Source: Ostrinia nubilalis (taxonomy: Eukaryota > Arthropoda > Insecta > Lepidoptera > Crambidae). Taken from it: a DNA stretch of 64,000 nucleotides. A program made the translations under genes and the position numbers. Positions 38,588 through 51,971 of this stretch are shown one piece after another. The stretch covers positions 8,167,001 through 8,231,000 of the forward strand of contig NC_087106.1 in the NCBI RefSeq assembly GCF_963855985.1, written 5' to 3'. The notes under the pieces are model-generated. The model was given only the letters and a program-made list of their open reading frames with translations, was not told where the DNA came from and did not search any database. Numbering within the stretch: the first letter of the stretch is position 1; every line of letters begins with the position of its first letter.

Positions 38588-38779
38588 GCTTATTCCACTA
38601 TTCCCCGTTAACAATCCCCGTCAACGGGGATTAGTGAACTTTTTGTTCACTATTCCCCGTTATATTAGGATTTTATTTTTAACATTATAAACTCCAATTG
38701 GCGTTAACGGGGAATAGTGAACAAAAAGTTCACTAATCCCCGTTGACGGGGATTGTCAATGGGGAATAGTGGAATAAGC
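38588..38779. repeat. Foldback element, 75 bp arms
   Basis: Bases 38588-38662 and 38705-38779 are reverse complements with only about one mismatch seen, around a 42 bp AT-rich loop. Each arm contains its own nested CCCCGTCAACGGGG palindrome, so cruciform and hairpin forms compete. Non-coding. Confidence 0.8.
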
Positions 38780-39074
38780 CCAATTTACTTACTTCCAGAA
38801 TCTTTTCCTTAGGCAATTGGAGTGTGAATTGTTTTAAAACTCACTGTGCTTAAATCCTTTTGGGTTTGGTGTATATCACCCGGGAATCGAGCGCGGGACC
38901 AGTGTGTGTGCTTAGAACGAGTTTGCATTGAACGTTGTCGCTAGCGTGTCAAAAAATCTATGAAGATTTAAGTTCTTGAAAGTATCCGCTAGGGATACCG
39001 TATACCTAATGACATTTTTTTACGCAGTCGCTAGCAACGAACGTTTTGTGTAAACTCGCACTTAGCCTCCAGTA

Positions 39075-39173
39075 CGGGACTATTCCCACCTCTCGTTCCC
39101 ACCGCTGCAACTCCTGTGTAGCCAGGATCTACAGCTTGACCGCCAATAAAAACCCAACCAGTGAAGGTCAAGT
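39075..39173 (+). repeat. Dispersed repeat B, copy 2
   Basis: Nearly identical to 12769-12866 over about 98 bp; it differs by a few substitutions and one extra A in the AATAAAAACCC run. The orientation is the same. Non-coding. Confidence 0.7.
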
Positions 39174-40200
39174 TAGCCCCCAGTAGTAAAACATAACGTA
39201 ATTTTCAGATAGGAGAATAGAATGATAATGTTAGTTATCCTCACTATAGAACTGACATTTCGAGTAGCCCACTTAGGAATCGAACCTAAGCTTTAATAAT
39301 TGAGTAGTTTAATATTAGAGTTACTTACGAACAAAAAAGTTTTTCTCTACTCGTCCACGGCGATGACGTCGATAGTTGCGTGTTCGCGACACGCACGTGT
39401 CAAGCACAGTAGATAAATCAATATAATATACTGTGTGTCAAGTGCGTCACAGCACAGCAACCGTAGGCCGTTTGTAGACATTAGTTTTTTCACCGGACGA
39501 CGGACCGTCAAAAAACGGATATCCTTTGCTGTCAATTTTCTCGCCGGACCTATGTCCGATGGATTTGTACACGTTCATTATAAACCATACACCACTGCTA
39601 AAGCACGAGAAAAAATCGGGCTGTACTTAGTCCGGTCAAAAAAACGGATGTTTACAAGCGGCCTCAAGTCGTCGCTTGTAAACATCCGTTTGACTTCAAG
39701 CATCTTCAAGGCTTGACGCCATATTCTTTGGTTCTATGCGCTTCGTATTAAATTCTAGATGTTTTTTTTTGCAAGAGACATTTATAAGGCTAATGTATCT
39801 ATAACGTGTAATTAAAACGTTGAATTGTAAATATTGTCTTAATTTTAGCTGATATTATTAATATTCGTAGTTGAGACGATGAATCATGTTTTATGCTGGT
39901 GGTAGGTGATAATAAAGCTAAGTATTTAAAAAATCTGTAAACTAAATTTACTTCTACTACATTGCTTACTTTACTTATTTATTTAATTAATAATTATTTG
40001 AAACGTTGTCCTACGTCAGCATTTTAGTAAAAAATTACTTGGCACTTTTTTCAAAATGAATGTAAATAAGTGTGATGTATTAAAATGGTGTAAGTATGTA
40101 TTAACTTAAATTAGTGTATTACTCAGTTTTTCAGTGCCTTTCCTAATTTTACTATAGTTTCAAACTATGCTTTACCTTGTAGTGGGAGCATGTATCAGGG
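39174..40200. other. Intergenic DNA containing a 19 bp hairpin
   Basis: A perfect inverted pair (39642-39660 and 39673-39691, loop 12 bases) lies in a GC-richer patch at 39350-39720. The 93-codon frame there (39435-39716) runs through the hairpin and has no known domain. On the minus strand GGTTCGATTCCTAAG near 39271 looks like a tRNA B box, without a tRNA fold. Confidence 0.5.
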
Positions 40201-43200
40201 GTAGTCCTATGAAATGAAACGCACACTTCAAACCAGTTTCTTTATTTCGTGTTCATCATTTTAATACAACATACAAGTAAATTTATCATCAGATATTTAT
40301 CAATTCTTACGAGCTAACTTAAATAAGACCTGAATAACAAGTATGTATGTATGTAGGTATGAGTATTATTAATATGCCTGATCGATCCCTATACAATTAG
40401 TATCGAGAATCGTTATCGGTAAGTGTAAACCAACCCACACATAATGATTCAAAAACAACCTAACAAACTCTTTTAAAACCGTAAAGATAATGGAATGTTT
40501 TGATAAAGTAAAATTTGCTGTCAAAAAGTGACAAAAGCAGTGAAACCTTAACGCAAAATGACAATAGAACCAAAAAACACAAAATCACACGGAAAACTTA
40601 ACCGACACAATGGAAGAAAAGTTAATCTCTCAACATTTTAGCCATTTCCTGAAAACAGACACGGGCGGAACGCGCGCTTTTATCTCAAAGACAAATGACT
40701 GTAACATCAAATTTTTCACTAACTGCAAAATAGACGCAGACGCACCAACTTTTTTGTTTTGAAGCCGGAAATCCAAAAGTTACTTAAACATTTTCCGTAT
40801 TAAAACACTGCATGGACCGTACTTTCGGATACACTTTGATATAAGGCCATTTGATAGACTGTGTCTGTTTAAATGACTAATTTAGACCAATAACAAAAAA
40901 GTTGACTGAAGTTTCATATAATATATTTCAAAATAAAACAATAGGTACACGGTCAATATTATTATTTCGACAACCATCAACTAACAGAGATTCTACTTAT
41001 ATTTCCATATATTTATTATTTTATATATAGAGAAAACGCCCAAAACGGGAAAGGTAAATTCAAAAGAACATAAAGTTACCTAAGCTAAGGGAAAATAATG
41101 ACACAAAGTGTCAAACATAGTGACTAGAAAAGAGATATGGTCTCAGCAGCTGGGGAAACAAAAAGAATACACTAATATTAGAATCACGAAATAGTTACCA
41201 ACTTAACTCATGTAACTACATACAAAGAAACTTAGGAACTAATCTAATCGAAACTTGGTTGACTAGTCCACAAACACACAATAAATTACTTAGAAATAAA
41301 TAGCAATAAATTAGATGTAACAACGAAAACGCGTAAACACAGTTCGAAGATTTCAAGTATAAAAGACAAGATAGACAACTGTACACAAGATTCATAATGG
41401 TAGGTAATGCTGTAAGGTGATAAATCAGTTTATAATGAAAATGAAAAGTGGGTTGATGTATGAGTGTGCATTGAAGACTGAAACAGATGTATCAGTTTGT
41501 CTAGTTCGTCCGAGCTGTCGAATACAATCTAATGTAACATGAACACTAAACAACTAAATCGTTTACCACGATTCACAATGCATTTTGTTCGAGAAAGCTG
41601 AACCAGGGCTGCTAATGTCCCTCCCGCTGATTCAATGTACAAAATGACAAACACTTTCTTTTATATCCAGCAAATTTAACACCAATGGAATACAACATTT
41701 CATTTCAAACTGCAAAGTGGATCGTGACAAAGACATATTTTACCACACGTTTAATTTAAATTCCTACACAGATATAAACCTTAAATATCGATTAGCATTC
41801 AAGATCATTATGAAAAAATATATCATTGGAAATATTTTTCAACTTCTCTCCTTAATTTCAAACCTCCCAAGAACAACTTAATTATGCATGTGACAACCGA
41901 TTTTTATAACTACATGTTTATCCCTAACAACACTTTGGCAACAAATAGCATTTTCTTTAAGTTTTTCTCCTTCAATTTCAACAGTAACGTCAACATCAAT
42001 CAAGTCAACATTACCTTGATTCACCCAATCTTTTATCGAATTCGTTTTATCATCGTCTTTTAAGATAGAAGACATAGAAAAGTATCGACAGAAGATGAAC
42101 AACGATGAGGTGACATCGACGTCAATCGCCAAATCGATATTCCCATCTCACAAATTTGGCTATCAAATTGATTTACTTAATAAAACACTACCCCAAATAT
42201 CAATTTGACGACTAACACCTCCAAAGCAAACTGATAGTTTACCTAAAATGAGAAACAATTATCCAGGACATTTATTTTTATTTTTTTCTTTTACTGTGAT
42301 CAGTCTTAAAATTGAGTCATACCATCTAACTAAGAAATGATGAACCCTTATTATTTACCTTAAATCATTGCTAGGCCACGACTAACATCGGAATTTGCGG
42401 TGAGGACTCGTTTGAACTGTATTTAGATAGTGGAAGTATAAACTATTTTAGGAGATATAAAAGGTAGTAAGTAAGAGTAGTAGGAGACGATTTTTATCTG
42501 TTTTTAAACATATCAGTATCGACGGAAACATAGCTTTGAAATGATTCGCCGCTTTGGGTGAAGTCGATAGAGTTATATTTAATTTAGATTTCACATAATG
42601 TTGTTCTCATGTTTGTGCTTCATTCCTTTTCTGCAACTTCGTCATCAGTACCCACATTCGTATATTACAATAAAATGGAAAAGGGAACGTTTAACTGTCT
42701 AAGGAAAAGGCTTCTCCACTAGTAAGGCTCTCGGGGAAACTAATTTACACCATCCTTAATGCATACGTTATTGGTTTTAGAGTAATCAACATTGAATAGT
42801 TTTTCATTTTAATATTAATCTTAATACTAAAGAGTACAAAAAATAAAGGAAATATTATGAATATATGAAAAACAACAAGTTATCAGCGAAAACCATCGCA
42901 TTTCATATAAGAACAACATTGTTTTTTCGTTACAGTAACATTAATTGTATTATCCACTCTTACGAAGTAACGGCGGGAAGGGCGCCGCGACGCCTCACTC
43001 TCGCCTCTCGCCTCGCGCCTCGCTCACGAGGCCTCCGACACCTTTATTCACTACATATCGTGATTGTTTCCCTTCGATTTTCCTCAAAGTATCAAAAATA
43101 TCTGCTAAAACAGCCCTTTCCCTTAGAGAAAATCTCGATAGAGTACATTTTGAACAGTCTCAAAGTAACTAATGAGTAGGTAACAATTATCAAACGTGTT

Positions 43201-46200
43201 AAAATGGGGATATGCACGAATCGAAATATTGAAATCAACAATTTATCATTATTAAGGACGTAGTTAAGCAATACCTACACAAAGAACTACAGCAACATCT
43301 AACCTAGTTACGATACGATAGTGAGATTATTAGCACTTACATTAAACAGTATGATAATGATTCATATTGAATGTGTAACACACGAGGAATCCTTACGTCT
43401 GTACAAAATTCAAATGAACTTACACTTCTTTAAAAAGGATTAACACATTCCTTCAATTTTTAAGGCCACGGCGCAAAATGGTGTTTCAGTAGATTATACA
43501 GTTAGATTACTGAATACAATTATGTTTTTAGGTGCCATTAAATCCTAAACGGGCCTTAATTAGGGTGCTCAAGCGAACGTGCTCGCTGCGAATACGTGTT
43601 CGAGTCTAAATCCAGATAAAGGTAGAAACCGCATCGATATGGCGGCTGGCCCGGCTCGGGAGCGGGCGTCTCTAGTGATCTTAACCTACGACTAAACTAC
43701 TCTCAAAGAAAGCACTGCTTGAAATTGATTTTACATTTAAAACTACTTTCGTATGTAAAAAATATGGGTGACAGACTCACACTGTTCAAAGCTCAAGATG
43801 TGCCTTAACCACTAAACTAACATAGATAATGGCATATCTAAAAATACACACTACTCCGTATGCTAAGTAGGATATAATTTAAATTTACTCATCATAAGCA
43901 TTGTGTTCTTCTTAAACCTGGCAGGATGGCGTTAAGTGTGTAAAATCGATTTCTGTGTGGACAATTTAAGCATCGTATAACTAATTTAGGTTTATTCTTA
44001 CGTGCATACACATATTATAATAACATTTAAGTATCTAAAAGCAATTCTTTTGCGACTAGCTCCATTCAGAAAGATTCCAAATAGTCGTTCCTCGTTCCTC
44101 CATCGTAACTTTCCTACCCATCATTGGTCTATCAAATTTTGTCTATCCCACCCCACTATGTGGTCGATATGTCGCATATCAGCCACAAAACAATTTCCTA
44201 TTAAACCTTTTATCCTTCAACATGTGAATATCCAAACTGTCTTCAATATTGTCAGTTAGAGCCAAATAATACACTTCCGAACAATCGTATAAACATCACT
44301 AACCATTGCCTATCTCTTTCCTTCAGCAATCATTTAATAATAAGCCTTACTTGATATGTCATTAGCTACACCATCGTTTATTCTATGCAGTTTCATTTGG
44401 AATCTTTCCTTGTATAAAATCATTATTAATAACTAAAATCACACATCTTAGTATACAATTATATCTAACACACAAATCAAAGACCGATCTATTCTGCGCA
44501 AACAGTTCATCTCTTTCTATTGCCCTCAAGTACCGATTTGGCAGAGTGGGATGCAAAGATTCAAAGAGTGTCCTTATGTTAATCGAAGCAAATATCCGAA
44601 ATATCAGAATACCAACATCGATTGCTGTGGTACAAGAAGACAAAGAAACGCATAGAATTACAGATATCATACCTATAGTCAATATTGCAATGCATGTTCC
44701 GAGCGAAGATCCGTGCCGAGAACCGAAGGGAAATCGTGCAAGAATAATGTATAAATAAATGTTTGATATTCAATTTGAATATTACAGTGTGAATATCATA
44801 AACAGACACCAAATCGTATGCCTTTAGCGGCATATTAAATCACGACAATCTGTTATTTTCCACAATTTGTTTTGTTTTCTTGTCAAGACATAGATCTGCT
44901 GTCGGAACACACACAAATATTAATTTAGCATAATTCATCATATCATTATAAAACACCTTACAAACTCCGAAACATCGCTATTTAAAAAAAATATCATCAT
45001 TGAGAAAATAAATACTATTATTTGCAAACTTTTCAACTAACTTAAGCGATAGTAAAATATTTTTTACAATAAAATGTATCATAAATTCAAACGTGAGTCA
45101 AATTTAAACATTCAGCGTAGTATTATTTGAGGATGGATGGTTTGTGCTCATATGTGCTTTGTTACTTTCACCTACATTTACAACAATCACAATTTTAAAC
45201 CCGTGAAAAGAGTTAAACGAGTTCAACCGTTCCCTCTTTCACGAAATCAACGAATTTTAGCTTTCATTCATTACCAAACTCAACTTCAGTCATTGTTACA
45301 GTAAAATCATTGAATACATCTCTTTTAAGAAAAAATACATCAAAAATTAAGTGAAATACCAACGTTCTGTGCAATTCACTAAAATATTCAGTTAGCGAAT
45401 CAATTAAATTCAACAATGACACAACATCGCCGCTAAAATACGATTTTATAAAAGCGATGGTAAAAAAATTTATAATTATCAAAATATGATACATCAATGT
45501 GAAAATCAATACAATTCCTGAGCAAATCGACGCGTGTGCGCGTGCGCCGGGTGTGCGCCGTGAAGCTATGTACATTCCGCACGGATCAACGTATCGTCAA
45601 CATGACTTCTATAAAATTCAACGACGCTCTACTACGAATATAATAAGTGACCAAACTGGTAACCACATACAATCTGACAAGCTAACATTGATACATTAAT
45701 TTCTACCTTGATGAATACATTAACAGGTGAATTTATTAACTGTCACAAAATTACCGATTTCAAACAATGTTAAAAGTAGACGTACAGCTATCGATATGGT
45801 TACTGTGAAACCTTATAATTCGATTCGAATCGGATCAGCCCGTTCGAATGTTTCTTTAACAACAATTCCTAGCCTCGTCTTATGTCCGATGCTCGCCCTA
45901 ACAACATAGGCTCGTTCTAAATAACATCTTACTAATAACCTATCGTTGATTCGAAATTTCATTATAAAAATACACACTTTTTCACTCTACACTCACTCGG
46001 CTCTTCCTTTCCACACTGCAGTCCCCGGCATCCCTTAATCTAGTTAGTAAATGCTACTAACACCGTTAGTCTAAGATTATTTACATATTAGTTTTTATAC
46101 ACTTCCTGACAACCGATGTTCAAATAAAAATACCGAGAGAATTCCGATTGGGAATGATGGGACGAGGCGTAAAGCTGAATTTCATCAATGATCAGTTTCG

Positions 46201-48496
46201 ACTACAATTTTGTTTGACAATGACACTTGGAAATACTAGATTAAGACAAAGATCATAAGTATTAAGGCTTTAAGGAAAACAGCAGCAGTTATTTTTAATA
46301 TTAATGTGGTATTGATGGATGATATATGCGCAACTGACGTCAAACGAACAGCCGATGATGTTAAATTAGAAACTGAAAGAAATAATTTAGTAGTGTTGAA
46401 TCTTAATTGTAGTCTTAGGAAAACAGCTGAGTATAAAATTATAAACAATTTGTAAGCCTAGCTTCTGCTTACATTACTAGTAGGTGCTAGAGTTAGTAGT
46501 AAAATGTTCCCTATAGTAATTGACTTGGAAATAGTGGTTTGGTTAGCGCATTTTTTAAAGTCCTTGGAAGCAGTGCTGCTGCTGTAAGGAAGGGAGACGG
46601 TATCCAAAGAATTTTAAAATTGCCATTATCAGCTACATTTTCGTAGAAAAGTAAAGCTTATTGGGATATTAACTTTACTTATTTTAGAATACAAATAGTC
46701 CTTAACTCGAAGTTTTATAGCCTACATTCATAAGAATATGTATTTTATGTAGATATTTTGCAATGTGGCTGTGAGGTTGAAACAAAAAAAAAACATTTTA
46801 CCGCCTATATCACTGAGAACGAACGCCTTGCATCTTTGACTCTTTTGAATGCCAATGATACTCGTAAATGACTAGATTTTATATACAAAATTTTAAAATT
46901 CTCATGATGATTCGTTCATTCTACAATTTGGATTTCGAATTTAATGAATCTTATCATGTTAAACACCTATCACTGAAACCATTTGATTCACTATTTCATT
47001 TAAGTTCATGCTTCATCAAATGGAAAACTAATGAGGTGGTTAAATTTGAACCATTTGAATTAGTTTACGTAGAAACGACCTAGTTTATTTGAATTAAATT
47101 TATCCTTTGAAGCTTAAATTTGAAAGTTATTAATAAGACTTGAGACCTTTTAGCACCTTTGTTTTATAAGATTAGAATTTTTAAGAATTTAAATGGTGAA
47201 AGAGTGTGTGGTGTAATTGAATTAAAGGTGTGTAAGTTGAACTCAGAACATTAAATGCTTTTCAATATTTTTAGTTGTTTTCTCAGTATACTAATAATAA
47301 TAATGTTCACGTGCACTACCTTTGTGTGATTAAAAGTTTGATGCGATGGAGACACTAAAATGCATGGTCATTCTAATGTAACGTGTAATTTGGATATTGA
47401 AAAAGTTCTCAAATGCTCTTGGTCGATTTTGTGTAATACTTAATTAAATCTAAAGCAGTACTTACGTCTTCATGCCAACATTTGTTCCCAACACCAACTG
47501 TTGTGTGTAACTCTATGATGCACTCACACGCAAAACACACTAATGGTCCTACACCAAACTGGATACAAACAATTGTTTTACCTAAACAACGTCATTCTTT
47601 AAAAACAATGACGGATTTTGAGATTTTTATCTCGAAATACGTCATTCGCTTCAATAATGTTTCCGCTGTTTAGATAAAACGCTGTATTGTGCTACAGTAA
47701 ACGACTCTACGGTTAGAGGTGACGCATTTCAAGATTTGTTCTCAAAGTGCGTCATTTTGACGAAGTCGAACCAACCGAAGTGCCGTTTACTGGTTTATGG
47801 TAATGAATATTGTAATAACTATTGCTGGATATTAATAGCATGTGTTTAAGTTACAATTGCAGGCATATTGGAAATTGAAAACTGCGTAAGTAATTATTTT
47901 GGTACAATAAATATATTTGAGAGTGGAAGTAGGGTAAAATTTCAAAAATGGATTGCATACAAAATTTTAAGTAGATTCATTACCACAAACGAAATTTGAA
48001 CAAAAATGCTATCGGCCATCATCACTATAGCAAAACCATGATGACCAATCTAAGGAAATCTACTAAGCACTATGCGGGCAAAAAAAAAAGAAAATCAAAA
48101 TAAAACACACAGTAAAACTGTAATGAACTGGTATTATTATAAAAAAGCAATTATACAACAAAAATAATTCAAAACAAAACGATGTACATTAATTTAAAGA
48201 ACAATTGTTTATACAAATAATTAAAAAAATATAATAATTATAACAACAAACATCGACAAAATATATTTAAAGACAAAACATGTTTCAATTTATCAGTCAA
48301 GCTTTAGAAATGCAATTTTAAGAATGAAATGTTTTCGTACTGAAAATCATTTTTTCACTTACATATTATGCAAAAAACACAAAAATAATTAATTGTGAAC
48401 GAAAATTAGTTTGTAATAATAATCATTATAATTGAACCTTAATTCGGGTTAAAATAAAAATAGCTAACTGTCAAATTCAAAATAAAATAAAATATA
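40201..48496 (-). other. Transposon-poor stretch downstream of brat, possible distal 3' UTR
   Basis: No repeat family of the window was recognised here, in contrast to 0-40 kb. Parts (about 40.4-46 kb and 48.0-48.5 kb) are A-rich on + and hence T-rich on the brat strand, as insect 3' UTRs often are; 46.4-47.9 kb is not. GC-rich CTCGCCTC-type repeats lie at 42965-43050. Minus-strand AATAAA signals occur, for example 40246-40241. No coding frame has a recognisable domain (41878-42132, 42865-43179, 45264-45575 examined). Whether brat transcripts reach here is unknown. Confidence 0.3.
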
Positions 48497-49236
48497 GCCT
48501 GACCAGGAACATAAAAACCCTCGCCATGTTGCGGAAAACTAATGGTACTAATTTCTTTTAATGGCAACAACAGTAACTGAAAACTTCATTGACATGTCAC
48601 CTTGCATGTCAGTCTATTGCTGTCAAATTGTAAACAAACTTTATTTTAAATGTGCGCAATTGGTTTTATGAATTAAATTGCTAAAATATTTTTATAGTCG
48701 TGAAAGAAAAGTGGTTCACAATGTGTTAAAGTATTTGTCGAAGAGAAATACTAAGGGTTCGGACAATATTTTCATTGAATAATGTTTCCGACAAAGGTTG
48801 TCAAATTGACTGACATGTTTATCGTATAGTACAGTCCACTATGAAAATTAGCTGTGATTTGTTTCAACTACCTATTTTAAAAAAATTGTCACTTTCTAAG
48901 TGTTGAATTTTATGAGATTGGGAAAGAAGTACCGAGTTTGAAGCGTTCATGAGCAGACATTGCAGTTGAATATTCAAGTTCTGAATTTGATTATTGATGA
49001 ATAATAAAATAAATCTACTAGCTCGATTGATGGTTTCATTTAATTTATTTAAATCAGGTTACCTATAATAATATTTTTTCGTTAATTTATGAAAATATCA
49101 AATTAGCCCGTAATCCTGAATCCTGATACATAAAGTTAGCCTATTAATTTAACACAGGTACGACTGTACTCAGTGTTGCACTATCAAATGCAATTGACGC
49201 GCCTCTATGCCAGGGTTTTTATGTTCCTGGTCAGGC
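48497..49236. mobile_element. 740 bp inverted-repeat DNA transposon, TA duplication
   Basis: The ends GCCTGACCAGGAACATAAAA and TTTTATGTTCCTGGTCAGGC are inverted for about 30 bp, with TA directly outside both (48495-48496, 49237-49238). A TA duplication suggests a Tc1/mariner-type non-autonomous element. No transposase frame. It is the only clear transposon between 40.2 kb and brat. Confidence 0.75.
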
Positions 49237-49238
49237 TA

Positions 49239-51971
49239 TACACAGCATTACATAGGCGTGAATTGTGTTGTCATAATTTGCACATCTTATTATAGTAATT
49301 TTGATGAACTACACTATACTTAGTTTAAATATAATACGACGAAACGATCAATTAAGTAAAAGCGTATGTTTTTTACCAGGAATACTTCATCACGAAAAAT
49401 TAAAACTAAGAATTAAAGTCATTACGACTAATATAATTCATGGTGTAATTTTTCATATGAAGCTATCAATGTTTAAAACTAAATAAATGTTTACCCATAT
49501 CTAGCGTGATCTCAGTTTTTTACGACAAATTGCAAACTGTAAGCTCATAATAATAGTGTATAAACAAATAAAAAGGTAAATCATAGGTGAACTCATTGGG
49601 TATCGGCGCATGCAATCGGACAAGGCAATTCGACGGAAAAAACTGAGAAAAAGCGGACTGTAAAACAGCAATTTGAATTAGCTTACGATCAATCAAGTCC
49701 AGTACCAGTGGATTAGGAGAAACACAACAAACATAGGCGCCTCAGGTATTTTCTAATTTACTAGGAACAGAGTGGCCTATAATAAAAATCATTGGTGATA
49801 AATCACTGAAATTTGGACTCTAAGACCCATTGTTGTTGTGATTCGCTTAATCCAGTGGGGTATCGATATTTAACTATTCGATCGAAGGCGCGTCAGGGCA
49901 AGTGGTGCATGCGCTGTGATATGCAAAGAACAGAAAATAACATGTGAAGAACGGTTACTCTTAAATGCTCTGGGACCGGTGCAGGACGTAACGCAATAAT
50001 TTCATTCAAATTTTATCGAGTGACAACGATCTGGCATTCATGGACCTTGCACCGACACAACAATTGGAACCATCTAAGATATCCATCAGACTTATGATTA
50101 GAGTCGATAAATCAGAGTATGGTACATATTTACAAACAATACTAAATATCACTTATTAAATCACAACATGATTGTATGGCACTTGCAACGCAGGTATTGC
50201 ATCCGTCCACAGCGCACGACACTCGCCCGACGCGACTTCAATGTTCAACGAGATAATTTATTTAGGAGCATAGGATTATCACCAATCGAAACATATAACC
50301 TAAACTAATGCAGATCAAAAATTAAGAAAACGACCCCCGACCCGCTTCGGTCGCATCAGATCTCTTTATTGTCATAGATTCAGCAAAAAATACTAAAAAT
50401 CATTATTCACTAAGAAAACCAAAAACTAATGAAAATCGAACTAAAATAATTCTGCTAACACACACAAACACACGGTACTGAAATAAAAAAATAGTAGCAT
50501 AATATTCATAGAATACGAAAAAAAATTAAATGATAAACATGCACCGTATTACTACTACCACTACAGAAATATGTTTCCATATAAAAATATCTTACCAGAA
50601 TAACAAATTGTATAAAATTATTTTGTATACCAAGCGAGCTATAATACTCCCGTAAGTAGTGAATCGCGTTCAGATGCGGTGCCCTCAATATCTCATTCTA
50701 AAAATCTCAGAAACATAATCATTTATAAAAAAAGGCTAGCGAGACGACGATTTTCTAAAGTGCTCTACTAGTTACTACCGTATCCAATCACTTAAAATAT
50801 TCAAATACTAGATTTGTATAAAAACGAATAATATTATTATCAACCAAATGTTACTAATCGTTACAACAACGTGGAAACTAAGGTCCGTGGGCTCTCAGTG
50901 ACTAGGCGGTAATGACATCGATAAAAAAAGAAAACTGTCTTCCAACACAATTAACATAACTACAACCATTTCTATTAAACAGTAAGGTACATCATCTAAA
51001 ATGCTTTATAATACTCAAGTTGCGGAGTTTACAAGAATGGCGGTAGTTCGGTTCAAAATTAATTGAGGTCTATAAAACATTTTGGATCACTCGCCACGTT
51101 GTGATGTTTCAAAACTCACTCAACTCCTCCAAGGATCCAGAAGAGCTGCTGTAAGGAACGCCGCAGTCAACTTTGTCATTGATAAAACCCCTAACATCAC
51201 ATTTCCCTAAAATTTTGTAACTACATTAAGAGGGGTAGTAACTAAAGATTGTCCATTATCAGCTCAATCAATTTAACACTTACCTAATAATAATGTAACA
51301 ACTTCTTACTTAATTTCATAATCATATTTCAATCGACACAGAATAAGTGCTAATTAAAAACAGGAAGTGCCATTGTGCCGAAGAATAATCTTAAAACTAA
51401 CAACAATACCGCTCGATGCTCTCTTATTACAATAAAATCACACGCTTAACGCCTAACAATTTTTAAGTAATAGTTAAAATATTGGTCCAACAAATGGGCT
51501 AAATAATACAAATGCCCTTAATATTCATCCCTAATTTAACGATGTGGGATATGAAAAAATATTATTCAATAGATTAAAAAATGATAAGGGTCGAGAACAC
51601 CGTTCGCATGTTTGGGTCGATCCAACGGAATAATCTCTATCCTTTAAATAGGTACTCGAATAACAATGTCAATACTATCAACTAATCTCATTACAGTTTC
51701 ATTTAGAAGTAATGCATACAGAGATCTCATGCCGAAAAATATGTAAAGAATTCCCATCGTTAGTCAAATTGATCACATCGAGACAGCCACAATCAATTAA
51801 CACTTTCACTTACAAAAATTTTGAGTTTCCTTCACATTGGAATCGTCACTTGAACTACTCAAAAATTGACACATATGGCCAGAAGAACAGTCTGTCACTT
51901 TACTTGCGTTTCAAGTTGATCCTACGCTTGTACATCGGTCATTCCGATCTCCTGTGATCAGAGCGGGCGGC
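49239..51971 (-). other. Probable proximal 3' UTR of brat
   Basis: Directly downstream of the brat stop on the minus strand, the sequence is T-rich on that strand. Minus-strand AATAAA signals lie at 50370-50365 and 50262-50257, which would give a 3' UTR of about 1.6-1.7 kb. A minus-strand TGTAAATA at 50134-50127 matches the Pumilio recognition element, although such octamers are common in AT-rich DNA. No gene is supported. The UTR extent is inference. Confidence 0.4.

Noticed and set aside
39250..39300. Possible minus-strand tRNA
   Set aside because: GGTTCGATTCCTAAG with no complete fold; more likely SINE-derived.
39435..39716. 93-codon frame in a GC-richer patch
   Set aside because: It includes both arms of a perfect hairpin; no known domain or start context.
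41878..42132. 84-codon minus-strand frame on the brat strand
   Set aside because: No recognisable domain; lies in a probable untranslated or intergenic stretch.
42865..43179. 104-codon frame over a CTCGCCTC-type GC-rich tract
   Set aside because: The only distinctive part is low-complexity repeat translation.
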